Shown here in pieces: positions 15,662 to 24,078 of a stretch of DNA of 64,000 bases (position 1 is the stretch's first letter; every line of letters begins with the position of its first letter). Under the pieces are notes generated by a model that had not been told where the DNA came from, ran no database searches, and saw nothing but the letters and a program-made list of their open reading frames with translations. The translations under genes and the position numbers were made by a program. The stretch is from JAALLB01 sp017643495 (GTDB lineage Bacteria; Pseudomonadota; Alphaproteobacteria; Rhizobiales; Rhizobiaceae): contig OZ244147.1 of assembly GCA_965216105.1 (NCBI GenBank), forward strand, positions 1,178,001 to 1,242,000. The letters run 5' to 3'.

Positions 15662-18157
15662 TCAAACCCCGCTCACGAATGAGTCCAGCACGCGTTTTTG
15701 GCCGGCCTTGTCGAAGTCGATGGTAAGCTTGTTTCCGTCGATGGCGGCGATGTTGCCATTGCCGAATTTCTGGTGAAACACCCGGTCGCCAACCGAGAAA
15801 TTGCCGCTCGATTCGTTGATGGAGGAGGCAACAAGCTGACCCTCGATCACGCGACCGCCGCCGGAAAATTGCCCGTGGGTTTTCGGGCCGGATCGTGTGC
15901 CCCAATTGTTGTCCGGGGCAGCGCCGCCCCTTGCCTGATTGCGTGCCTGTGCGCGCTGCCAGCCGGGACTTGAATAGCTTGAGTCAAAGCTTTCCACATT
16001 GTCAAACCGGCTTGCGCCATAGCGTCCGTTGTATCCGCCGTACGAGGTCTGGCTTTCGGAGACTTCAACATGGGCCTCCGGCAATTCGTCAATAAAGCGC
16101 GACGGGATAGAGGATTGCCAAAGGCCGTGGACGCGGCGGTTTGAAACGAACCAGATAAAGCAGCGTTCGCGGGCGCGGGTAATGCCGACATAAGCAAGGC
16201 GGCGCTCTTCCTCCAGTCCTGAGCGGCCTCCCTCGTCCAGCGATCGCTGGTGCGGGAACAGGCCTTCTTCCCAGCCGGGCAGGAAGACCGTGTCGAATTC
16301 AAGCCCCTTGGCTGAGTGAAGCGTCATCAGCGAGACGGCATCAAGGTCCTCGCCACTGTCTGTATCCATGACGAGAGAGATGTGTTCCAGAAAGCCCTGG
16401 AGGTTCTCGAATTCCTCCATGGAACGAACAAGTTCCTTGAGGTTTTCAAGACGCCCCGGTGCATCGGCGGAGCGGTCATTCTGCCACATCTCGGTATAGC
16501 CGGACTCTTCAAGGATCATCTCGGCCAGTTCATTGTGGGGCATGGCGGAAAGTTCGGACCGCCAGCGGTCGAAATGATCCAGCACGTTGCGCAGTGTGTT
16601 GCGAACCTTGGGTTTCAGTTCCTCGGTTTCGACAAGCTGGCGGGCTGCAACCGTGAGGGGAATGTTGCTGGCGCGCGCCTGGTCGTGGATAATCCGCAGG
16701 GTTGCATCGCCGATGCCGCGCTTGGGTGTGTTGACGATCCGCTCGAATGCCAGATCATCCGACGGTTGGCAGACAACCCGGAAATAGGCCATCGCGTCGC
16801 GAATTTCCATGCGCTCATAAAAGCGCGGTCCGCCGATGACGCGATAATTGAGACCCATCGTCACAAAGCGGTCCTCGAATTCACGCATCTGGAAGGAAGC
16901 ACGCACGAGGATGGCAATTTCGTTGAGGGCATGTCCCTTGTTCTGCAGTGCCTCGATTTCCTCACCGATGGCGCGGGCTTCTTCTTCGGAATCCCATCCC
17001 GCCGAGACCACAACGCGGGCATCATCGGGACCGGCCCCGTCGGTAAAGAGGGTCTTGCCGAGGCGGCCCTCATTGTGACTGATCAGGTGGGACGCGGCTC
17101 CGAGGATATGGGCTGTTGAACGGTAGTTGCGCTCAAGCCGGATCACCTTGGCGCCGGGAAAGTCTTTTTCAAAACGCAAAATGTTGTCCACTTCCGCGCC
17201 GCGCCAGCCGTAGATCGACTGGTCGTCATCACCAACACAGCAAATGTTCGGCGGGGTAGAGGTTTGCTCGTGCTGGTTTGTATCTTCTTTCGAAGCGGTT
17301 TCTGCCAGGGAGGCTGGCGCGGACCCGTCAGCGGAAAAGCGTTTTTGAGCCAGCAGCCTCAACCACAAATACTGCGCGACATTTGTATCCTGGTATTCGT
17401 CAACCAGTATGTAGCGGAAGCGGTTGTGATATTCGGCGAGGACGGTCGGGTTTTCCCGGAACAGGCGGATGGTCTCCAGCAGCAGGTCGCCAAAATCGCA
17501 GGCATTGAGCACTTTCAGCCGGTCCTGGTATTGCTGGTACAGTTCGCGTCCGCGGCCATCGCCAAACGCACGTGCTTCGCCTTCAGCGATCTTGTCCGGT
17601 GCCAGCCCCTTGTTCTTCCAGCCATCGATCAGGCCGGCAAGCTGACGGGCCGGCCAGCGTTTGTCGTCGATACCTTCGGCCCGGATCAACTGTTTGAGCA
17701 GGCGGATCTGGTCGTCCGTATCAAGAATGGTGAAGTCCGGCCTGAGATCGACCAATTCTGCATTGCGCCGCAGGATTTTCACACTGATCGAATGGAACGT
17801 GCCTAGCCACGGCATGCCCTCGATCCGGTCTCCCATGTAGCGGGCGATCCGCTCCTTCATTTCGCGGGCCGCCTTGTTGGTGAAGGTGACGGCGAGTATC
17901 TGCGAAGGATAGGCACGCCCCGTCGCCAGAATGTGGGCAATGCGGGTGGTCAGTACACGGGTCTTGCCCGTGCCGGCCCCGGCAAGCACAAGCAGTGGCC
18001 CGTCAAGTGTCGCGACGGCATCTGCCTGTTCGGGATTGAGGCCGTCAAAGTAATCGGCAGCATTGCGTCCCTGGCGATTGGCCATGGCGCGCGCAGCCAA
18101 CCCGCCGCTTTTCGGGGCAGGATCATCGTCGCGTATGGAATCAGGCTGGTTCGGCAT
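15662..18157 (-). CDS. uvrD: UvrD/PcrA-type DNA helicase
   Basis: An 831-residue SF1A helicase acting in nucleotide excision and mismatch repair with 3'-5' unwinding. The motifs appear in order: LAGAGTGKTRVLTTRI (Walker A), AVTFTNKAAREMKERI (Ia), ILVDEYQDTN (II), GDDDQSIYGWRGAE (III), RLERNYRST (IV), SLMTLHSAKGLEFDTVFLPGWEEGLFPH (V) and RRLAYVGITRARE (VI). The C-terminal Tudor-like segment (VGDRVFHQKFGNGNIAAIDGNKLTIDF) is present, as in UvrD/PcrA. Its start is divergent from the ECF sigma gene. Confidence 0.97.
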   Translation of the reverse strand: MPNQPDSIRDDDPAPKSGGLAARAMANRQGRNAADYFDGLNPEQADAVATLDGPLLVLAGAGTGKTRVLTTRIAHILATGRAYPSQILAVTFTNKAAREMKERIARYMGDRIEGMPWLGTFHSISVKILRRNAELVDLRPDFTILDTDDQIRLLKQLIRAEGIDDKRWPARQLAGLIDGWKNKGLAPDKIAEGEARAFGDGRGRELYQQYQDRLKVLNACDFGDLLLETIRLFRENPTVLAEYHNRFRYILVDEYQDTNVAQYLWLRLLAQKRFSADGSAPASLAETASKEDTNQHEQTSTPPNICCVGDDDQSIYGWRGAEVDNILRFEKDFPGAKVIRLERNYRSTAHILGAASHLISHNEGRLGKTLFTDGAGPDDARVVVSAGWDSEEEARAIGEEIEALQNKGHALNEIAILVRASFQMREFEDRFVTMGLNYRVIGGPRFYERMEIRDAMAYFRVVCQPSDDLAFERIVNTPKRGIGDATLRIIHDQARASNIPLTVAARQLVETEELKPKVRNTLRNVLDHFDRWRSELSAMPHNELAEMILEESGYTEMWQNDRSADAPGRLENLKELVRSMEEFENLQGFLEHISLVMDTDSGEDLDAVSLMTLHSAKGLEFDTVFLPGWEEGLFPHQRSLDEGGRSGLEEERRLAYVGITRARERCFIWFVSNRRVHGLWQSSIPSRFIDELPEAHVEVSESQTSYGGYNGRYGASRFDNVESFDSSYSSPGWQRAQARNQARGGAAPDNNWGTRSGPKTHGQFSGGGRVIEGQLVASSINESSGNFSVGDRVFHQKFGNGNIAAIDGNKLTIDFDKAGQKRVLDSFVSGV

Positions 18158-18300
18158 TTGTTCTATCTAGGGTTTTTTGGGCTCCGTGAACAGGTTTAAG
18201 CCGTTTTTGCGGTGATTTTTCAGTGAGGCAAATATTTTTTGCAATCTTCCAAGGATTTGCCATCGTGATACGTCTTATGTACCGGACGTCGTTAAACGGG

Positions 18301-18849
18301 ATGGAAGGTTTGGAGGCGAGATTGAGCGACAATGCGCTTGCCGAAATGGCAGCGCAAGGCGACGGGCAGGCTTTTTCCAGCCTGCTTGAGCGCCATTATG
18401 ACCGGATTTTCCGTATCGCCCTGCGGTTTTGCGGTGTGCGGGAGGATGCCGAGGACATTGCGCAGGATGTCTGCATTTCTCTTGCTTCTGCACTCAGGGG
18501 GTATCGCGGCGAAGCCGGTTTCACCACCTGGCTCTACAGGATTGTGGTGAACCGGGTGCGCGATGCACAGCGAAAGGCTTCGACAAGCGAGCGCGTTCAC
18601 CGTGATTACGGAGAGGTTGAAACCATGCGCCGGGGTGAGCAGGCGGCACTGGATGCCGATCTGGCATGGCTTCAGGAAACGCTGGAAGGCCTTGGCGAAG
18701 ACCTGCGCGAAACAGCGATCCTGGTGATTGGCGAGGGGCTGACCCATGCCGAGGCCGGAGAAATTCTGGGTATCGGGGAATCGACAGTTTCGTGGCGAAT
18801 GCACAAACTGAAAGGGCAATTGAAAGAAATTGCGGAGCAACAGGCATGA
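18301..18849 (+). CDS. ECF-type RNA polymerase sigma factor
   Basis: A 182-residue sigma-70-family protein with region 2 (SLLERHYDRIFRIALRFCGVREDAEDIAQDVCISLASALRGYRGEAGFTTWLYRIVVNRVRDAQRK) and region 4 (LEGLGEDLRETAILVIGEGLTHAEAGEILGIGESTVSWRMHKLKGQL). Regions 1 and 3 are absent, as in ECF factors. The start is uncertain: ATG at 18301 or 18277, or GTG at 18223; 18301 best fits the usual N terminus. The stop overlaps the start of a VWA membrane protein (ATGA). No separate anti-sigma gene is found, so the VWA protein is the natural candidate. Confidence 0.9.
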   Translation: MEGLEARLSDNALAEMAAQGDGQAFSSLLERHYDRIFRIALRFCGVREDAEDIAQDVCISLASALRGYRGEAGFTTWLYRIVVNRVRDAQRKASTSERVHRDYGEVETMRRGEQAALDADLAWLQETLEGLGEDLRETAILVIGEGLTHAEAGEILGIGESTVSWRMHKLKGQLKEIAEQQA

Positions 18850-20957
18850 CCAACAAGTTTGACAGCGATTTTGAGCGTATCGAGCGTGCTTTCCGCAAGC
18901 AGCGTGAGATCGCGGCCAGTGAGGATGCGAAGAATGCAGCCATCGCCCAGGCACGAAATGCGTTCGAGGAAGAAAAAAAACTGCACGGCCTCCAAGGATC
19001 GGCGGCCGGGACACGTCTCAATCAACAGACAGGAAAAAAACAGACCCTGTTTGATTGGAGACAGATGATGAACAAGCTAAATTCAAAATTCACTTATTCA
19101 CTGATGGGCGGTGCCAGTGTTGCCGTCCTCGCCATGCTGGTTATCGCCCCCGACCTGTTGCGTGAACAAACGTTCAGTGATCCGCGTCAGGGCAATACCG
19201 CGTCAGAAACGCCGGTTGCCGTACCGGAAAAGCCTGTGCAGGACGAGATTGCCGAAGCCTTGCCTGTGCAGGAAGAGGATGCAGGCGCTGCAAATGATGT
19301 GGTTGTGCCGGCGCCTTCCCCGGTTACCGAGCCGGTATTGCAGAGCGGGCAGCAAGCAGTACCTGCCATGAAAAAACGAGAGGCCCGCGCACTTGCCGAC
19401 CAGGCCCGGCAAGCACAACAGTTGAACAGTGTGGCAGGCAAGATTGCCCGTCCGGAAGGATACAGCCGGATTGCCCCCGTACCGGACATGCCGTATCCGG
19501 CTCCGGCTGACCAGCTTCAACAAACCAATGACACGTTCGAGGCCGTTGAGGCCAATCGCCTGAAGGCCGTGGCGGATGAGCCGGTGTCGACATTTTCTGC
19601 CGATGTTGACACCGCTTCCTATGCGTTCATGCGATCATCGCTGAACAATGGGGTTTTGCCCCCGCCAGACAGTATTCGTGTCGAGGAACTGGTCAATTAT
19701 TTCGACTATGATTATGCCGTGCCGGAAGACCGGAGCGAGCCTTTCCGTGCGAGTGTCGAGATCATGCCCACCCCCTGGAACGAGGGGACAAAACTGATGT
19801 CGATCGGCATCAAGGGCTATCAGTTGTCGGCGGGCGAAAAACCGTCCTCAAACCTGGTGTTCCTGATCGATACTTCCGGCTCAATGAACCAGGCCAACAA
19901 ATTGCCGCTTCTGAGGAATTCGTTCAAGTTGTTGCTGGACAGCCTGAAGCCGGACGACACGGTTTCCATCGTTGCCTATGCAGGCAGTGCGGGCACCGTG
20001 CTTGAGCCTACAAAGGCCGGAGAGCGGGCAAAGATCCTTGATGCACTTGACCGGCTTGCAGCCGGTGGCTCCACTGCAGGTGCAGAAGGCATTCGCCAGG
20101 CTTATGCCCTTGCTGAACACAAGTTCGACAAGGACGGGGTCAACCGCGTCATTCTCGCAACGGATGGTGATTTCAATGTGGGGATCGACGATCCGGAGGC
20201 ATTGAAAGATTATATTGCGAGAAAGCGCGACAGCGGGATTGGGCTTTCAGTGCTGGGGTTCGGCCGCGGCAACTACAATGACCACCTGATGCAGAAACTT
20301 GCCCAGAACGGCAACGGGAATGCATCCTATATCGATACGCTTTCTGAAGCCCGCAAGGTACTGGTTGAGGAAGCCGGATCAACGCTCTTTACAATTGCCA
20401 AGGATGTGAAACTTCAGGTGGAGTTCAATCCGGCCCTGATCAGCGAATACCGGTTGATCGGCTATGAAACACGTGCGCTTAACCGTGAAGACTTCAACAA
20501 TGACAAGGTGGATGCGGGAGACATTGGCGCAGGCCATACGGTGACAGCCATTTACGAAATCACCCCGGCAGGTTCTTCGGCGCAACGCATTGAACCGCTG
20601 AGGTATGGTGACAATGACGATAACCGGCAGGTGGAACCTGGCACCGGGTCAAGTGAATATGCATTTTTGAAAATCCGCTACAAACTGCCGGATGAGGATG
20701 AAAGCAGGCTCATAACCCGGGCGATTACCGGGCAGGATGAAGCACCATCCGTGTCTGCTGCCTCTGAAAATGCGCGTTTTGCTGCAAGTGTCGCGGGGTT
20801 CGGCCAATTGCTGAAGGGTAGTGTGCATCTGGGTGATTTGTCCCATGACGGGCTTGTGAAGCTTGCACTGGGTGCAAAAGGTGAGGATCCGTTCGGATAC
20901 AGGTCAGAATTCATAAACCTTGTGCGACTGGCCGAGAGTATCGACAAGCTGAGATAG
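18846..20957 (+). CDS. VWA-domain membrane protein (YfbK-like), possible fused anti-sigma
   Basis: A 703-residue protein. Residues 1-80 are charged and helical (FDSDFERIERAFRKQREIAASEDAKNAAIAQARNAFEEEKK), one membrane segment follows at about 83-103, then a Pro/Glu/Ala-rich linker to about 240. After that come a YfbK-type N-terminal segment (STFSADVDTASYAFMRSSLNNG) and a VWA domain from about 335 with an intact MIDAS (D342-T-S344-G-S346) and ATDGDFNVG. The C terminus fits the DUF3520 region (AASVAGFGQLLKGS). The VWA part should be periplasmic. The 4-base overlap with the ECF sigma gene and the cytosolic helical head suggest that it controls that factor. Confidence 0.87.
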   Translation: MTNKFDSDFERIERAFRKQREIAASEDAKNAAIAQARNAFEEEKKLHGLQGSAAGTRLNQQTGKKQTLFDWRQMMNKLNSKFTYSLMGGASVAVLAMLVIAPDLLREQTFSDPRQGNTASETPVAVPEKPVQDEIAEALPVQEEDAGAANDVVVPAPSPVTEPVLQSGQQAVPAMKKREARALADQARQAQQLNSVAGKIARPEGYSRIAPVPDMPYPAPADQLQQTNDTFEAVEANRLKAVADEPVSTFSADVDTASYAFMRSSLNNGVLPPPDSIRVEELVNYFDYDYAVPEDRSEPFRASVEIMPTPWNEGTKLMSIGIKGYQLSAGEKPSSNLVFLIDTSGSMNQANKLPLLRNSFKLLLDSLKPDDTVSIVAYAGSAGTVLEPTKAGERAKILDALDRLAAGGSTAGAEGIRQAYALAEHKFDKDGVNRVILATDGDFNVGIDDPEALKDYIARKRDSGIGLSVLGFGRGNYNDHLMQKLAQNGNGNASYIDTLSEARKVLVEEAGSTLFTIAKDVKLQVEFNPALISEYRLIGYETRALNREDFNNDKVDAGDIGAGHTVTAIYEITPAGSSAQRIEPLRYGDNDDNRQVEPGTGSSEYAFLKIRYKLPDEDESRLITRAITGQDEAPSVSAASENARFAASVAGFGQLLKGSVHLGDLSHDGLVKLALGAKGEDPFGYRSEFINLVRLAESIDKLR

Positions 20958-21095
20958 GAGTTGATTGTCCATGTATTTCAAGGTGTTCTTGTCGGATGTC
21001 TGTGAATACTGCAGTACATAAGTAAAAGCAGATTGACTTGTACCCGCCTGCCTGATTAGCATTTTCCCGTTACAACAATGAAGGAGTGGATTGTG

Positions 21096-21350
21096 ATGAG
21101 GCAGCTTTGCAAAGTCTCGCTTGCGGGTGCATTTGCTGTAATGGCAATTGTGGGAACAGCCCATGCAGGCAGTGGTACTTTCAAACATTCAAACGGTGCC
21201 AAGGTGCATATCAAGTGCAAGGGCAGCGGTTGTTATGTGAGAGAAACATCTGCCAGTGGCAAACGCGGAAAAAGCGAGCGCGTGGGAGAAGGTGGACGAG
21301 CCAACTACAATGTGCTCGTGAAACAGTGGAATTCCAAAGGGTACAAGTAA
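21096..21350 (+). CDS. Small exported basic protein
   Basis: An 84-residue protein with a signal peptide (MRQLCKVSLAGAFAVMAIVGTAHA) and a 60-residue mature part rich in Gly, Lys and Ser with two cysteines (HIKCKGSGCYVRE), possibly a disulfide. AAGGAG lies 9 bases before the ATG at 21096; a GTG at 21093 and an ATG at 21078 are alternatives. It resembles short secreted proteins of Rhizobiales without known function. An intrinsic terminator follows. Confidence 0.75.
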   Translation: MRQLCKVSLAGAFAVMAIVGTAHAGSGTFKHSNGAKVHIKCKGSGCYVRETSASGKRGKSERVGEGGRANYNVLVKQWNSKGYK

Positions 21351-21391
21351 CATCCCATTGTCCCGGTTCTGAAAGGGCCGGGAAGACAACA

Positions 21392-21423
21392 AAACCCGCA
21401 ACAGGAGGAATTGTTGCGGGTTT
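21392..21423. terminator. Terminator hairpin between convergent genes
   Basis: A 12-bp perfect stem AAACCCGCAACA / TGTTGCGGGTTT lies 41 bases after the stop of the small exported protein. TTTATT follows on the plus strand and TTTTGTTG on the minus strand, so it may act in both directions, also for the DM13 gene. Confidence 0.85.
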
Positions 21424-21455
21424 ATTCATAAGCAGTGGGAGGAACTGCTTAATGA

Positions 21456-21842
21456 TTATCTGATTTTCGCATGTGCCAGTTGGACCGAGAACTTGCGACA
21501 CCAGACAATAACGGTATCGTAATCATCCACGTTGATGCTTGCCGGAACCTTGTAGGTTTGCGCACCCTTGTCTTTTTCCAGAACTGCGAAATCAGTGTTT
21601 TTTACATATTTTCCGGCTTTCCCGAGCGCAATACGCGGGTCCGGTGCACCGTCAAAAACGAAATTCTTCTCCAGCATGATCTTCCCGTCACGAACTGTTA
21701 CGCCACCGGTCACGGTGTGATTGTTGTCTCCCTTGAACGTTCCCTTGCGTCCGGCGGCAAATGCGGGAAACGCAGTGGAGGCAGAAAGTGCCAATGCAGC
21801 AGAGGTGACAAGGAAAGTACGGCGATTGAGCGAGGGGTGCAT
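21456..21842 (-). CDS. DM13-domain protein with Tat signal
   Basis: A 128-residue protein starting MHPSLNRRTFLVTSAALALS, a twin-arginine signal (N-R-R-T-F-L). The mature part is a single DM13 domain: KGTFKGDNNHTVTGGVTVRDGKIMLEKNFVFDGAPDPRIALG, ending DYDTVIVWCRKFSVQLAHAKI with the near-invariant Cys of the family. DM13 has been proposed as a cytochrome-like or redox domain; the cofactor is unknown. Export in folded form through Tat supports a cofactor-bearing protein. AGGAGAT precedes the ATG at 21842. Confidence 0.85.
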   Translation of the reverse strand: MHPSLNRRTFLVTSAALALSASTAFPAFAAGRKGTFKGDNNHTVTGGVTVRDGKIMLEKNFVFDGAPDPRIALGKAGKYVKNTDFAVLEKDKGAQTYKVPASINVDDYDTVIVWCRKFSVQLAHAKIR

Positions 21843-21971
21843 CGGATGATCTCCTGTGTGGATCTGTTGGATGCAATGAATATGCTTCAACCTGCATGCC
21901 CGCACAAATAACACGCGTTCACAATCGCCGGACCATCAGGTCATCATTTCGTGATGTTATCTATTGCATGA

Positions 21972-23243
21972 TTATGGTGTGCGTTCTTCCCATGCCTTTC
22001 TGAGCTTGCGCAAACCCACAAAAACCATCAGGAAAATGACAGGTACACTGGCAGCCGTGAGCAGCTTTTCTGAAAAGGGCACCCAGTCCTGTGCCGCGAG
22101 TGCCTTCAGAAAATAGGATGCAAGACCTACGGCGTAGTAGGTAATGGCGATGATCGAAAGGCCTTCCACGGTCTGTGAAATCTTCAATTGCTGGTCATGC
22201 CGCCGGTCCATCGACTTGAGCAGGTTCTGGTTGCCCTTGTTCAGGTTCAGTTCAATGCGGGTACGCAGAAGGGCAATGGCACGTGAAAGATCATCATTGA
22301 GCGTTTCCTGGCGCTTTGAAGTACTCTCGATAGTCGCCATGGCAGGTTCTATCCTTGACCGCAGAAAGCCGCTCATGGTCTGTACATCCCCGACCTTTTC
22401 TTCCTCCAGTGACTCGATACGCTGGCGGAACAGCGTAAAATAGGCACGGCTTGCTGCAAACCGGTAGCGCGTCTCCGTCAAGAGGATATTGTTCTGTTCG
22501 GAAAGGCCGGTCAGTTCCCGGAACAGGGCTTCATCTTCAGTCTGGCTGCCTCCGGCACCTTGCCGAAGCTGACGTGTCAATTCCGAAAGCCGTGTTTCAC
22601 AAGCGGATATTTGCGCGCCCACACGGCGTGCAACCGGCAGGCCGAGCAAACTCATGGTCCGGTAGGTTTCCATCTCCAGCAGCCGCTGGATTCGCCTTCC
22701 CAGTTCCTCGGGAGTCTGGTCCTTGCCGTATACCGCAAAATGGATCATTCCGGTTTCATCGGGAACGAAGCTGGACCGCATGTCGATCCGGTTTCGAATT
22801 TTGCCACCGTAGATGCGATGTCCGCCGGCAAGGCTTTTCAGCATTGCAGGCGCGGAACTTGCAATGGTCAGCCTGATCAAAACAAGAATTTCAACCGCTT
22901 CCATGGGAAAACGTTCTTTCAGCAGACCGGGCACCGTTTCTGGGTCTGCCTGCTTTTCAAGTTCGTGGAAAAGCGTCAGGGACGTGAATTCCGTATGCTG
23001 TTCCAGCTTGACCTTCACAGGGCCTAACGTGCCACTCCAGTGACGCGGACCACTGCGAACCGAACCGGCATCAAGTTGTGAGAAGAACTGTTCGATGGTT
23101 TGTTCATTGCACCTGATCGCCAGATGAAATATTTCGGCAGGTCCGCTGACAGGCTGGGAGGGGCGTGCATGGGTTTCTGCCACAAGGTCGGAATGGTCCC
23201 CATGAAAATTCCAGGCGTTGTCAGGTTTGTCTGGCTTTGCCAT
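21972..23243 (-). CDS. DUF3422 family membrane protein
   Basis: A 423-residue protein. An N-terminal alpha/beta part (RPSQPVSGPAEIFHLAI ... EFTSLTLFHELE) is followed by a long helical region with coiled-coil character (residues about 215-360) and two C-terminal membrane segments (IAITYYAVGLASYFLKAL; LLTAASVPVIFLMVFVGL). This matches DUF3422, widespread in proteobacteria and without defined function; the topology resembles CorA-like inner-membrane proteins. The ATG at 23243 follows GGGGAG, preferred over the longer frame from 23294. Confidence 0.86.
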   Translation of the reverse strand: MAKPDKPDNAWNFHGDHSDLVAETHARPSQPVSGPAEIFHLAIRCNEQTIEQFFSQLDAGSVRSGPRHWSGTLGPVKVKLEQHTEFTSLTLFHELEKQADPETVPGLLKERFPMEAVEILVLIRLTIASSAPAMLKSLAGGHRIYGGKIRNRIDMRSSFVPDETGMIHFAVYGKDQTPEELGRRIQRLLEMETYRTMSLLGLPVARRVGAQISACETRLSELTRQLRQGAGGSQTEDEALFRELTGLSEQNNILLTETRYRFAASRAYFTLFRQRIESLEEEKVGDVQTMSGFLRSRIEPAMATIESTSKRQETLNDDLSRAIALLRTRIELNLNKGNQNLLKSMDRRHDQQLKISQTVEGLSIIAITYYAVGLASYFLKALAAQDWVPFSEKLLTAASVPVIFLMVFVGLRKLRKAWEERTP

Positions 23244-23522
23244 TGATACTCCCCGGCTTTTGCAGGTTTCCCTGCATGAAGGAATGGTCATCACGGCCCC
23301 AGACTTCCAGAAATGCAGGCTTTTGAACAGGCTTCAAGGCGTCGCAGATTTGGTATTCGATCAGGGCACGGTCTGCATAGTGCAGTATGGCAGCAAATCC
23401 GCCAAGTTCACCATGTCCCGGCCTCTTGCGGTAACCAGTCACTGTCCACATTGCCGTGATGTTGAATTGTTTGGATTTTTCTTCCGCCGGGCCATACAGT
23501 CTGTGGTGGAAGGAGACCATAG

Positions 23523-24038
23523 ATGACCAGCCTGTTTTCGCGGCTTCGATATCAGTTGATGATATTTCCAAGCGCACTCGTTTTTTCAGCCGGTTTGTTG
23601 TTGCTTGCGGCAAACGCCGTTTATGCAGAAGACAGACATGCCGGTTATTACTATCCGGCTGTGCAAAGCGAGGAAACCTATCAGGCTCCGCTACAGGCAA
23701 TAACAGGCGTTAACCGACGCTCGCGGATCGGCTTTGTGACCCAACTCGACATTCTCCAGAAGAAGCGTTCCTATGCACCCACCTATCACATGTACGCAAA
23801 GGGCGGTCAGGCGGAAAAGCTGATCATTGTTTCCACGGGAAAGAACCATTATGCGACACTGTTCCAGATACGCGGACTGCTTGCCTCAATGACGGCGGAT
23901 GCGCGCACTTCACCATTGTTTTCGAAGCTCGGGCATGTCGAAAACCTGAATTTCTTTGATCTGCTGTCACTTGCAGGATTTGAGCAGCTCACTGTCTCAA
24001 ACGGCGTGGACCTGTCTCACCGGGTTAATATCAAGTAA
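23523..24038 (+). CDS. Conserved exported protein of unknown function
   Basis: A 171-residue protein with a signal peptide (FPSALVFSAGLLLLAANAVYAE, cleaved after AYA/E by inference). The mature part contains a compact alpha/beta segment: RSRIGFVTQLDILQKKRSYAPTYHMYAKGGQAEKLIIVSTGKNHYATLFQIRGLLASM. I recognise it as a conserved rhizobial type of protein, but no function can be given. GGAAGGAG lies 9 bases before the ATG. The gene ends against a convergent old-yellow-enzyme gene with a shared hairpin between them. Confidence 0.78.
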   Translation: MTSLFSRLRYQLMIFPSALVFSAGLLLLAANAVYAEDRHAGYYYPAVQSEETYQAPLQAITGVNRRSRIGFVTQLDILQKKRSYAPTYHMYAKGGQAEKLIIVSTGKNHYATLFQIRGLLASMTADARTSPLFSKLGHVENLNFFDLLSLAGFEQLTVSNGVDLSHRVNIK

Positions 24039-24064
24039 GAACCGCAGCCAGGAAACTGCGGTTC
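24039..24064. terminator. Hairpin between convergent genes
   Basis: A perfect 9-bp stem GAACCGCAG / CTGCGGTTC with an 8-base loop sits directly after the stop at 24038 and before the stop of the convergent gene. There is no long T run, so its strength is uncertain. Confidence 0.55.
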
Positions 24065-24078
24065 GTGTACGGTTGGGC

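Noticed and set aside
16316..17119. A long plus-strand open frame (267 codons) inside uvrD
   Set aside because: It is antisense to a helicase with all motifs intact and has no ribosome site or family pattern.
23221..23520. Possible 99-codon minus-strand gene before DUF3422
   Set aside because: Its composition is protein-like and it fills a gap, but there is no ribosome site at either ATG and it would start against the divergent gene at 23523. A plus-strand frame ending at 23526 is equally unsupported.
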